From NCBI GenBank assembly GCA_036001465.1, contig DASYUH010000004.1, forward strand, positions 26,001-90,000: DNA of 64,000 nucleotides, given 5' to 3'. The DNA comes from Candidatus Polarisedimenticolia bacterium (GTDB lineage: Bacteria > Acidobacteriota > Polarisedimenticolia > Gp22-AA2). The translations under genes were made by a program, and so were the position numbers. Positions 27,438-34,973 of this stretch are shown here, one piece after another. The notes below the pieces were generated by a model. It was not told the DNA's origin. It saw nothing but the letters and a program-made list of their open reading frames with translations, and ran no database searches. Within the stretch, counting starts at the first letter, position 1. Each line of letters starts with the position of its first letter.

Positions 27438-28195
27438 GCCCGATGGGGCGGGCCGCCCTCGTCACCGTGCTCCTGGGCCTGTCTCCGGGCCCCGGAGCGC
27501 AGGACATGAAGCGGCCGGAGGAGCAGCTGGCGGCGATCTACAGCCTGAAAGTGCAGCTGGAGATCGAGCAGCGGCGGCTGGACGATGCGTTGCAGCGCCA
27601 CACGGAGCAGGCGCGGGCCCGTGAGGACGCCCGGAGCCGCCTGCAGCGCCTCTACGGCGAGCTCGACGCCATGGTGGAGGGCCGGGCCGAGGGGGACGCG
27701 GATCTGATCCAGGCCCGTGAGGACGACATCCGGAGGACCGAGCAGGAGCTCGCGGCCCTGAGCGACGAGACCCGCCGCGTGCGCGAGACCATCCGCGACG
27801 CGCACGTGCGCATCGAGCTCTTGGGCGAACGAATCGGCCGTCTGAGAAAGACGCTGCCGTCCGACACCGAGTCGCTGACCGGGGCGTGGGACGTGAGCTA
27901 TCTCCCGAGCGGGGACAAGGGGGTCTTCATGCTCCGGCAGTCCGGCACGCTTCTGGTCGGCGAGTACACCCTGGAAGGGGGATGGAAGGGAAGCCTGCAG
28001 GGGACGTTCGTGGACGGCAAGGTGCTCCTGCACCGTATCGATTCGAAGCTCGGAAGGTCCTCCGACCTCGAGGGGACCCTGGCGCCCGATGGCCGCACGC
28101 TCCGCGGCAGCTGGCAGAGCTACATCCTGTCGGGGGGACAGCCGACGAACGGGTCGTGGATCGCCAGAAAACGGCAGGAAAAATCCGAGCCATAA
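27434..28195 (+). CDS. Secreted coiled-coil protein with C-terminal beta domain
   Basis: 253 residues, no family recognised. The N-terminus (VTVLLGLSPGPGAQ) looks like a signal peptide. Residues about 30-145 are a long coiled coil rich in Glu, Arg and Gln. After LTGAWDVSYLPSG (about 150) there is a compact beta-rich domain of about 95 residues with repeated G-x-W/Y patterns (GEYTLEGGWKGSLQGTF, GSWQSYILSGG), resembling small lipocalin-like or beta-barrel folds. It is the last gene of the psd operon, overlapping the Usg-like gene by four bases. A periplasmic, envelope-related role fits, but nothing more can be said. Confidence 0.6.
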   Translation: MSPMGRAALVTVLLGLSPGPGAQDMKRPEEQLAAIYSLKVQLEIEQRRLDDALQRHTEQARAREDARSRLQRLYGELDAMVEGRAEGDADLIQAREDDIRRTEQELAALSDETRRVRETIRDAHVRIELLGERIGRLRKTLPSDTESLTGAWDVSYLPSGDKGVFMLRQSGTLLVGEYTLEGGWKGSLQGTFVDGKVLLHRIDSKLGRSSDLEGTLAPDGRTLRGSWQSYILSGGQPTNGSWIARKRQEKSEP

Positions 28196-28199
28196 CATC

Positions 28200-28232
28200 A
28201 GGAGCCCGCCCCATCCTCGGACCGGCTCCTCG
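28200..28232. terminator. Hairpin between convergent genes, containing the TAGGAGCC-type repeat
   Basis: AGGAGCC (28200-28206) pairs with GGCTCCT (28224-28230) across 17 bases. The right part (28216-28232, minus strand) matches CTAGGAGCCTGTCCGAG at 15 of 17 positions. It lies between the ends of two convergent genes and could end both transcripts, although no T-tract is present. Confidence 0.4.
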
Positions 28233-28242
28233 AAGCGCCCTC

Positions 28243-30378
28243 TCAGCTCCCCTCGCGGGAGTCCGGGCCGCCGCGCTTGGCCGTCAGACGGAACGGGATC
28301 GACCCGAGGTCCGATCCGCCGCCATCTCCCTTGACCGCCAGGATGTAATCGCCCGCCGGGAGGCCCTCCGTCGGCAGGTCCACCTTGATGCTCCCCGGGG
28401 CCGGCCCCTTCCCGCCGTCCTGGCCCAGGACGTCCTGCGGAACAGGGATGCTGCGCAAGACCTTGTCGCCCCCCCTGATCTCGATCCGGACTCCGGTGGT
28501 CCGCTCCCGCCGCTCCAGCCGGAAGCCGGACGCCAGGAGCTCTCCGACCGCAAAGGTGGATTTGAGTGCGGGCCCCGTCCGGAAGTCGCTCACCTCCCCG
28601 GGGGACGCCTCCGGCGACCCGGCCGGCGGCACCTCCACCCACAGGCTCCTCTCGTCCAGTGAGTAGATGGACAGCCCCACCACGTCGGTGAGCTCTCCCG
28701 CCGGCCGGACGGACTGGCGGGCGGCACCGAGCGTGCCGCCGCCGAGGTCCGAGACCACCGCAGTGACCGTCTGCGCACCGCGAGGGAGGAGGGCGCGACT
28801 GTAGAAGTCCACGCCGGGCAGCTGCGCGCCGCGGTCGCGCCCGGGGGCGATTCGCACCTGGCGGGCCGTGCGCAGCGTCTCGCGGCCGCTCTCGTCGATG
28901 GCCACGAACCCGACCTCGAGGCGTGCGACAGGGCCCTCGGGCCCGGGCACCAGGAGCGCCCGACCGGGAGGCAGGTGAATGACCAGGTCGACCACCCGGC
29001 TGCCCCCGTCCCCCGGGCCGGCGATGGCGCTGATCTCGATCCCCATCTCGGTGTACAGCTCGGGAAGCAGGTAGGCCGCCTCGAGCGTGCGCGCCCGGGC
29101 CTGCTGCGGCAGAAGTCGCGTGAAGCCCCGGCGCCAGCGCAGCCGGGCGCCGCTCCGCTTCACGCGCAGCTGCACCGTGTGAAACTGGCCATCGGGCTGG
29201 CCCTCAGGGGCGTAGCCGACCAGGTAATAGCTCCGGCTGGCGGCCTCGGCCTCGACCAGCCCCCGGTGGAGATCGTTGGACGTGGACGACGTACCCCCGG
29301 TCTGCAGCGCCATGGTCGCCAGCGTATTGCCGCGGCGCGAGGCGCGTTGCCCCTCCAGGGCCCCGACGGCGAGCCCGGTCGTCTGGACGCTGTGCAGAGT
29401 GACGCCGGCGGCGGCGGCTTCGTGCGCCAGCTGCTTGATCTCGAGAGACAGATCGAACGCCGCAGCGCGCGTCATGACGTTGCCAGTCGGGGCCATCTGC
29501 GCCACGCGCTCGAAGTAATCCGCGCACGGGTTCTCCGGAACGCCGTCCCCCATGAACAGGATCGCCTTGTAGCCGGGATAAGGGGCCAGGGAGTCCACCA
29601 GTGTCTTGAGCGCGGTGAGGACCGCGCGCATCTTCGGCGTCTCCTCCTGGGCATACGACGTGGCCAGGAGCATCGCCTGCATCTCCTTCGGCTGTCCCGG
29701 GGGACCATTGCCCGACATGAGCTGACGAAACTCCCGATCGTGATCCGCCGTCTCGCTCGCGAAATCGGAATGTCGCACGGGATCGGCGAGGCTCGCCTCG
29801 ATCGCCTGCTTGAGCACCGCCCGGTCGGTCGTGAAGTCCTGAAGGACCCGCAGCTTCCGGTCATAGGACGCCAGAGCGACCTGGTCGTCGGGCGCGAGGC
29901 CCGAGGTCAGGAAGCGCCCCGCGGCCTGTCGGGCCTGGGTGAGGTTCTGGTAGGAGGACGTTCCGTCCTCGAAAAACAGGATGAAATGGCGCGGGTGCCG
30001 CTGACCCGGCTCGAGCCCCGGCTCGCCTCCGGCCGCCGCCCGCTCCGGGCCGGGAACGGGCGCTCCGGGCGGCGCGGCGGCGCGCCTGAACTCGAGGGAG
30101 GCGATCGGCTTGGGGTGGCTGTCCACCCGCAGGGAGAAGTCGTCCACGCCCAGCCCCTCGATCGCCCGGCCGCTGCTGTCGGTGACGTACGCCTCGATCA
30201 GGACCAGCTCGACGGTCGCCCGTTCGATCAGGGGAGCCACGGGGTGCGTCGGGTCCTTCTCCGGCGGCGCGGCGGAGAAGCCTGCCGCCCCGGGACGGGC
30301 CAGCGCGATCGCAGCGGCCAGGAGCCAGACCGCGCATTCGGCCGGGACGCGCGGCCGGGGCTTGCGGTTCGCAGACAT
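28243..30378 (-). CDS. VWFA-related protein of acidobacterial type
   Basis: A 711-residue secreted protein: a signal peptide (hydrophobic stretch about 14-33), then ERATVELVLIEAYVTDSSGR and GLGVDDFSLRVD, the opening typical of the VWFA-related domain family described from Acidobacteria (TIGR03436-like). A von Willebrand A-like region follows (HFILFFEDGTSSYQNL onward, about 140-400), with DxS-type MIDAS residues only partly conserved (FEDGTSS). The C-terminal third is beta-rich and probably Ig-like. The family's function is unknown; secretion and adhesion are assumed. Its presence is one of the main taxonomic hints in this window. It is a single gene with GGGAG upstream of ATG. Confidence 0.85.
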   Translation of the reverse strand: MSANRKPRPRVPAECAVWLLAAAIALARPGAAGFSAAPPEKDPTHPVAPLIERATVELVLIEAYVTDSSGRAIEGLGVDDFSLRVDSHPKPIASLEFRRAAAPPGAPVPGPERAAAGGEPGLEPGQRHPRHFILFFEDGTSSYQNLTQARQAAGRFLTSGLAPDDQVALASYDRKLRVLQDFTTDRAVLKQAIEASLADPVRHSDFASETADHDREFRQLMSGNGPPGQPKEMQAMLLATSYAQEETPKMRAVLTALKTLVDSLAPYPGYKAILFMGDGVPENPCADYFERVAQMAPTGNVMTRAAAFDLSLEIKQLAHEAAAAGVTLHSVQTTGLAVGALEGQRASRRGNTLATMALQTGGTSSTSNDLHRGLVEAEAASRSYYLVGYAPEGQPDGQFHTVQLRVKRSGARLRWRRGFTRLLPQQARARTLEAAYLLPELYTEMGIEISAIAGPGDGGSRVVDLVIHLPPGRALLVPGPEGPVARLEVGFVAIDESGRETLRTARQVRIAPGRDRGAQLPGVDFYSRALLPRGAQTVTAVVSDLGGGTLGAARQSVRPAGELTDVVGLSIYSLDERSLWVEVPPAGSPEASPGEVSDFRTGPALKSTFAVGELLASGFRLERRERTTGVRIEIRGGDKVLRSIPVPQDVLGQDGGKGPAPGSIKVDLPTEGLPAGDYILAVKGDGGGSDLGSIPFRLTAKRGGPDSREGS

Positions 30379-30423
30379 GGAGGTTCTCCCGGGAATGGAC
30401 GGCTCCCATTATCCACCCGTTTC

Positions 30424-30453
30424 TTGATTTGTCGTACCGGGGCGCTGTACGAT
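30424..30453 (+). promoter_or_regulatory. Sigma70-type promoter for lolC
   Basis: TTGATT (30424-30429), N18, TACGAT (30448-30453), about 30 bases before the lolC ATG. TCTAGGAGCC, sharing the first bases of the stop-codon repeat, acts here as the ribosome-site region. Confidence 0.45.
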
Positions 30454-30482
30454 CACGCGCCTTCTAGGAGCCTCCGCCCTCC

Positions 30483-31721
30483 ATGTCCTACCCGCTGTTC
30501 ATCGCCAGGCGCTACCTGATGGCGCAGCGCAAGCAGGCGATCATCTATGTCATCTCCCTCATCTCGGTCCTCGGGGTCATCGTCGGGGTGGCCGCGCTGG
30601 TCGTGGTCCTGGCGCTGATGACCGGGTTCCAGGACCAGATCCAGGCGAAAATCTTCGGAGCGAACGCCCACCTCACGGTGTTCTCCGGGATGAACGGCCG
30701 CCCGCTCGACGTGCCGGCGACCCTGTCCCGGCTGACGAAGTGCGAGCCGATTCTGGCCGCCGCGCCGGTCATCTACGAGAAGGGGATGGCGCTGAGCGAG
30801 CTGAATGCCTCGGGCGCCGCCGTCCTGATCAAGGGGGTCGAACCGGCCGTCGAGCGTTCGATCACCGACCTGGGGGCGCAGGTGCGCGGTGATCTCGGCA
30901 TCCTGTCGCTGCCCGGACGGGAGGGGCGCGATCGGGCGATCCTCGGCAAGGACCTGGCGCTCAACCTGGGGGTGGGACCGGGCGACGTGGTGCGGGTGAT
31001 CATCGCGCAGGCGAGCGTCTCGCCGTTCCTCACGGTGCCGAGGAGCCGCGAGTTCGAAGTCGCGGGCGTGGCCGACGCCGGCTTCTACGACTACGACAGC
31101 AGCCGCGTCTACATCGCGCTCGATGCCGCCCGGAGGTTCATGGGTCTGTCCCCCCTCCAGGCGACGGCGATCGAGGCGCGCGTGCGGGATCCGCGCCGCG
31201 TCCAGGAGGCCTCGCGCGCCGTCCAGGCCAAGCTGGGCAGCGCCTACTACGTGAACGACCTCATCCGGATGAACCGCACCTTCTTCTCGGCCCTGCGGCT
31301 CGAGAAGCTGGGCATGTCGATCGCCATCGGCCTGATCGTCCTGGTCGCGGCGCTCAACATCATCTCGATTCTCGTTCTCATGGTGATGGAAAAGGTGCGC
31401 GACATCGGCGTGCTCGTGGCCATGGGGGCGGCCCCCGGGGGCATCCGGCGCATCTTCCTGTTCCAGGGGCTGATCATCGCCATGGTGGGAACCGCGGCGG
31501 GGATCGTGCTCGGGGTGGCGCTCGCCTGGCTCCTCGATCGCTACCGCCTGGTCAGCCTGCCGGTCGACGTCTATTTCATCCCCTACGTGCCGTTCCACAT
31601 CCGCCCGCTCGACGTGGCGATGGTCGCCGTCCTGACCGTGGGCGTGTCGTTCCTCGCCACCCTGTACCCTTCGTGGCGGGCCGCGCGGCTCGATCCGTCC
31701 GAGGCGCTGCGCTATGAGTAG
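30483..31721 (+). CDS. lolC: Lipoprotein-releasing ABC transporter permease LolC/LolE
   Basis: 412 residues; inner-membrane permease that extracts lipoproteins for transfer to LolA. Layout: an N-terminal membrane segment (about 20-45), a large periplasmic domain (about 50-265) and three C-terminal segments (about 275-300, 318-345, 372-395), typical of the FtsX/LolC fold. The opening YPLFIARRYLMAQRKQAII is characteristic. Only one permease gene is present, so it is probably the LolF-like homodimeric form rather than separate LolC and LolE. It overlaps lolD by eight bases. Confidence 0.92.
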   Translation: MSYPLFIARRYLMAQRKQAIIYVISLISVLGVIVGVAALVVVLALMTGFQDQIQAKIFGANAHLTVFSGMNGRPLDVPATLSRLTKCEPILAAAPVIYEKGMALSELNASGAAVLIKGVEPAVERSITDLGAQVRGDLGILSLPGREGRDRAILGKDLALNLGVGPGDVVRVIIAQASVSPFLTVPRSREFEVAGVADAGFYDYDSSRVYIALDAARRFMGLSPLQATAIEARVRDPRRVQEASRAVQAKLGSAYYVNDLIRMNRTFFSALRLEKLGMSIAIGLIVLVAALNIISILVLMVMEKVRDIGVLVAMGAAPGGIRRIFLFQGLIIAMVGTAAGIVLGVALAWLLDRYRLVSLPVDVYFIPYVPFHIRPLDVAMVAVLTVGVSFLATLYPSWRAARLDPSEALRYE

Positions 31722-32454
31722 GGACGCCGCCGAGCCCATCCTGCGCTGCGCCGGGCTCTGCAAGTCGTTCGGGCCCGAGGGCCGGAGGGTCGAGGTCCTG
31801 CGCGGGCTCGACCTGGCGGTGGGGCGGGGAGACATGGTCGCCGTCCTGGGCGAGTCCGGTACCGGGAAGACGACCCTTCTCCACCTGGTGGGCGCCATCG
31901 ACCGGCCCGACGCCGGGACCATCCTGTTCCGCGGACGGGACATCGCGGCGGCCGCGCCCCAGGACCGCGCCGTCTACCGCAACCGCGATCTCGGCTTCGT
32001 GTTCCAGCTGCACCACCTCCTGCCGGAATTCAGCGCCGTGGAGAACGCCATGATGCCGCTCCTGATCCGGGGGGAGGACCGCAGGAGGGCGCGGGATCGG
32101 GCTCTCGCCCTGCTTCAAGATCTGGGCCTGCGCGACTGCGCCGATCGGCGGCCGTCCGAGCTGTCGGGCGGGGAGCAGCAGAGGGTCGCCATCGCCCGCG
32201 CCATCGCCGGCTCCCCGGCCCTCCTGCTGGCCGACGAGCCGACGGGCAACCTGGACGAACGGAACGCCGAGGTCGTCTTCTCTCTCCTGTCCGACCTGCA
32301 CCGGCGGCGCGGCATGACCACCCTGTTCGTCACCCACAGTGCCCGCCTTGCCGGAAAGTGCAGTCGAATCCTCAGGATGGAGCACGGTTTCTTGACGGAT
32401 CCGGTGGGCAGCCGGTACAATGTGGAGGCTTCGACCACGCAGGTACCCGGCTAA
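31714..32454 (+). CDS. lolD: Lipoprotein-releasing ABC transporter ATP-binding protein LolD
   Basis: 246 residues with a complete ABC ATPase: Walker A GESGTGKTT (about 46-54), signature LSGGEQQR, Walker B LLLADEPTGNLD and the switch histidine in VTHS. LolD-type features are the GLDLAVGRGDMVAVLGESG context and VFQLHHLLPEF after the Q-loop. It pairs with the permease just upstream. Its 3' end contains the clpC promoter. Confidence 0.94.
   Translation: MSRDAAEPILRCAGLCKSFGPEGRRVEVLRGLDLAVGRGDMVAVLGESGTGKTTLLHLVGAIDRPDAGTILFRGRDIAAAAPQDRAVYRNRDLGFVFQLHHLLPEFSAVENAMMPLLIRGEDRRRARDRALALLQDLGLRDCADRRPSELSGGEQQRVAIARAIAGSPALLLADEPTGNLDERNAEVVFSLLSDLHRRRGMTTLFVTHSARLAGKCSRILRMEHGFLTDPVGSRYNVEASTTQVPG
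32392..32421 (+). promoter_or_regulatory. Sigma70 promoter of clpC inside lolD
   Basis: TTGACG (32392-32397), N18, TACAAT (32416-32421), lying in the last codons of lolD and 74 bases before the clpC ATG. No CtsR or CIRCE heat-shock operator is evident. Confidence 0.6.
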
Positions 32455-32494
32455 AATCGAACGGGCGGGACGAAGGCGATCGGGCGGACCCCGA

Positions 32495-34918
32495 ATGTTT
32501 GAAAAGTATACGGAGAAGGCCAAGAAGGTCCTGTTTCTCGCCCGCTACGAGGCCAGCCAGATGGGGAGCAAGGTGATCGGCTCCGAGCACCTGCTCCTCG
32601 GCCTGATCAAAGAGGGCGACGACCTGGTCCGGGACCTGTTCGGCCGATCGGGCGTGAACCTCGAGCTCCTGCGCGCCGAGCTGGAGGCGCGCGGCCCGAG
32701 CGGCGAGAAGCAGGCCGCCCCGATCGAGATCCCCTTCAGCGAAGAGACGAAGAAGATCCTCGCCTGCGCCGAGGAGGAGGCGGAGCGGCTCCTCCACCCC
32801 TACGTCAGCGACGAGCACATCCTTCTGGGACTCCTGCGGGTGGAGGACTCGGCCGCCGGCCGCATGCTGGCCGAGAAAGGGATGCGACTGTACGCGCTGC
32901 GCGAGGACACGGTCGCGGTCTGGAAGCAGCGGGCGCTGCCGAAGAAGGTCAAGGAGACGCCGTTCCTCAACGAGTTCTCGCGCGATCTCGCGGACATGGC
33001 GGCCCGCCAGGTGTTCGACCCGCTCATCGGCCGGGAGAACGAGCTGCAGCGGATGATCCAGGTGCTGTCGAGGCGGCGGAAGAACTCGATCGTGCTGCTG
33101 GGAGAGCCGGGCGTCGGCAAGACGGCCCTGGTCGAGGGCCTGGCGCAGCGCATCTCCGAAGGCAGCGTGCCGGTCTCGCTGTCGCGCAAGCGCATCCTGG
33201 CCCTGGACCTGTGCCTGATCGTCGCGGGGACGAAATACCGCGGCCAGTTCGAGGAGCGCCTCAAGGGAATCATCTCGGAGATCATCGGCAACGAAGACAT
33301 CATCATCTTCATCGACGAGATCCACTCGCTGATCGGCGCCGGATCGGCCGAGGGGTCGCTCGACGCGGCCAGCATCATCAAGCCGGCGCTGTCGCGCGGC
33401 GAGGTGCAGTGCATCGGCGCGACCACTCCGAAGGACTACCACCGCTATATCGAGAAGGACCGCGCGCTGGTGCGCCGCTTCCAGCCGATCCGGCTCCATC
33501 CGCCGACGGAGGAGGAGACCCTCCTCGTCCTGCGCGGCATCCGCGAGCGCTACGAGAAGTTCCACCAGGTGCGCTACTCGGACGGGAGCCTGCGCACCGC
33601 CGTGACCCTCTCCAACCGGTACATCACCGACCGTTTCCTGCCCGACAAGGCGATCGACGTCATCGACGAGGCCGGGGCCCGCGTCAAGCTGCGACGGCGC
33701 ATGAACTATCGCGAAATTCGCGATCTGGAGAAGGAGATCGAGCGCGCCGTCAGCAGCATGAAGAGCTTCCTGTTCCGGAAGGACTTCGAGAAGGCGGTGC
33801 GGCAGCACGACGAGGAAATCGCCCTGCGCAGGAAATACGACGAGTTCAAGCTGCGCGAGGAGGAGGAGCGCCGCGCGGTCCTCGAGGTCGCGCAGGAGGA
33901 CATCGAGGAGGTCATCTCCAAGTGGACCGGCATTCCGATCTCCTCCGTGAAGAAGGAGGAGGCCGAGAGGCTCCTCAAGATGGAGGAGTTTCTCCACAGG
34001 CGGATCGTCGGGCAGAGCGAGGCGATCTCCGCCCTGGCCCGGGCCACGAGGCGCCAGCGCGCCGGCCTGAAGAACCCGCTCCGGCCGGTCGGTTCCTTCA
34101 TCTTCCTGGGGCCGACCGGGGTCGGCAAGACCGAGGTGGCCAAGGGGCTGGCCGAATTCCTGTTCGGGGACGAGAAGTCGCTCGTCCGGTTCGACATGTC
34201 GGAGTACATGGAGAAGCACGCCATCGCCAAGATGATCGGGTCCCCCCCGGGGTACATCGGCTACGAGGAGGGCGGGCAGCTCACGGAGAAGGTCAAGCGA
34301 CGGCCCTACAGCGTGGTCCTCCTGGACGAAATCGAGAAGGCCCACCCGGACGTGCTCAACGTGCTGCTCCAGGTCCTGGAGGACGGGCAGATCACCGACG
34401 CCTTCGGGGACAGCATCGACTTCAAGAACGGCCTGGTGGTCATGACCTCCAACATCGGATCGAACCTGATCATGAAGTCCCGCACCATGGGTTTCCGCGA
34501 TCCCGGCGATCGCGAGCGCAGCTACCGCGAGCGCCGGGAAGTCGTCCTGAAGGAAGTGAAGACGGCCCTGAACCCCGAGTTCATCAACCGCGTCGACGAG
34601 ATCATCGTGTTCGACGCGCTGTCGGACGACGACCTGCTGGCGATCGCGCGACTGATGATCAGCCAGCTCAATGCCAGCCTGGCCGATCGGGGGATGCGGC
34701 TGACGCTGACCGACGAGGCGTACCGCTGGCTCATCGACACCACGTGCAGCGATCGTTCCTACGGCGCGCGCCCGCTCCGCCGTGCCATCCAGAAGAACAT
34801 TGAGGATGTCCTGTCGGAGAATCTCATTCTCGGGAAATTTCCCGAGAACGGGGAGATCGAGATCTTCGTCGATCAGGAGAAGCTGGCGTTCCGGGAACCG
34901 ATCCAGGCCGCCCGCTGA
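32495..34918 (+). CDS. clpC: ClpC-type AAA+ unfoldase
   Basis: An 807-residue Hsp100 protein that unfolds substrates for ClpP. Parts: two N-terminal Clp repeats (1-140; GSEHLLLGLIKEG and SDEHILLGLLRVED), AAA1 with GEPGVGKT (about 205-212) and IIFIDEIHSLIG, a middle region with a UVR-like stretch (FEKAVRQHDEEIALRRKYDE), and AAA2 with GPTGVGKTE (about 539-547) and LLDEIEKAHPDV. I set the start at MFEKYTEKAKKV, the normal ClpC opening; the frame is open further upstream inside lolD. No mcsA, mcsB or ctsR neighbours are present, unlike Firmicutes. Its own promoter separates it from lolCD. Confidence 0.93.
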   Translation: MFEKYTEKAKKVLFLARYEASQMGSKVIGSEHLLLGLIKEGDDLVRDLFGRSGVNLELLRAELEARGPSGEKQAAPIEIPFSEETKKILACAEEEAERLLHPYVSDEHILLGLLRVEDSAAGRMLAEKGMRLYALREDTVAVWKQRALPKKVKETPFLNEFSRDLADMAARQVFDPLIGRENELQRMIQVLSRRRKNSIVLLGEPGVGKTALVEGLAQRISEGSVPVSLSRKRILALDLCLIVAGTKYRGQFEERLKGIISEIIGNEDIIIFIDEIHSLIGAGSAEGSLDAASIIKPALSRGEVQCIGATTPKDYHRYIEKDRALVRRFQPIRLHPPTEEETLLVLRGIRERYEKFHQVRYSDGSLRTAVTLSNRYITDRFLPDKAIDVIDEAGARVKLRRRMNYREIRDLEKEIERAVSSMKSFLFRKDFEKAVRQHDEEIALRRKYDEFKLREEEERRAVLEVAQEDIEEVISKWTGIPISSVKKEEAERLLKMEEFLHRRIVGQSEAISALARATRRQRAGLKNPLRPVGSFIFLGPTGVGKTEVAKGLAEFLFGDEKSLVRFDMSEYMEKHAIAKMIGSPPGYIGYEEGGQLTEKVKRRPYSVVLLDEIEKAHPDVLNVLLQVLEDGQITDAFGDSIDFKNGLVVMTSNIGSNLIMKSRTMGFRDPGDRERSYRERREVVLKEVKTALNPEFINRVDEIIVFDALSDDDLLAIARLMISQLNASLADRGMRLTLTDEAYRWLIDTTCSDRSYGARPLRRAIQKNIEDVLSENLILGKFPENGEIEIFVDQEKLAFREPIQAAR

Positions 34919-34973
34919 TACCGCTTCCCGCCCCAATCGCACGGCCACGGCTTCGCCTCGCGTAGGAGCCCGC

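Noticed and set aside
32420..32494. Earlier start for ClpC inside lolD
   Set aside because: ClpC proteins begin at MFEKYTEKA, and the upstream codons contain the clpC -10 region.
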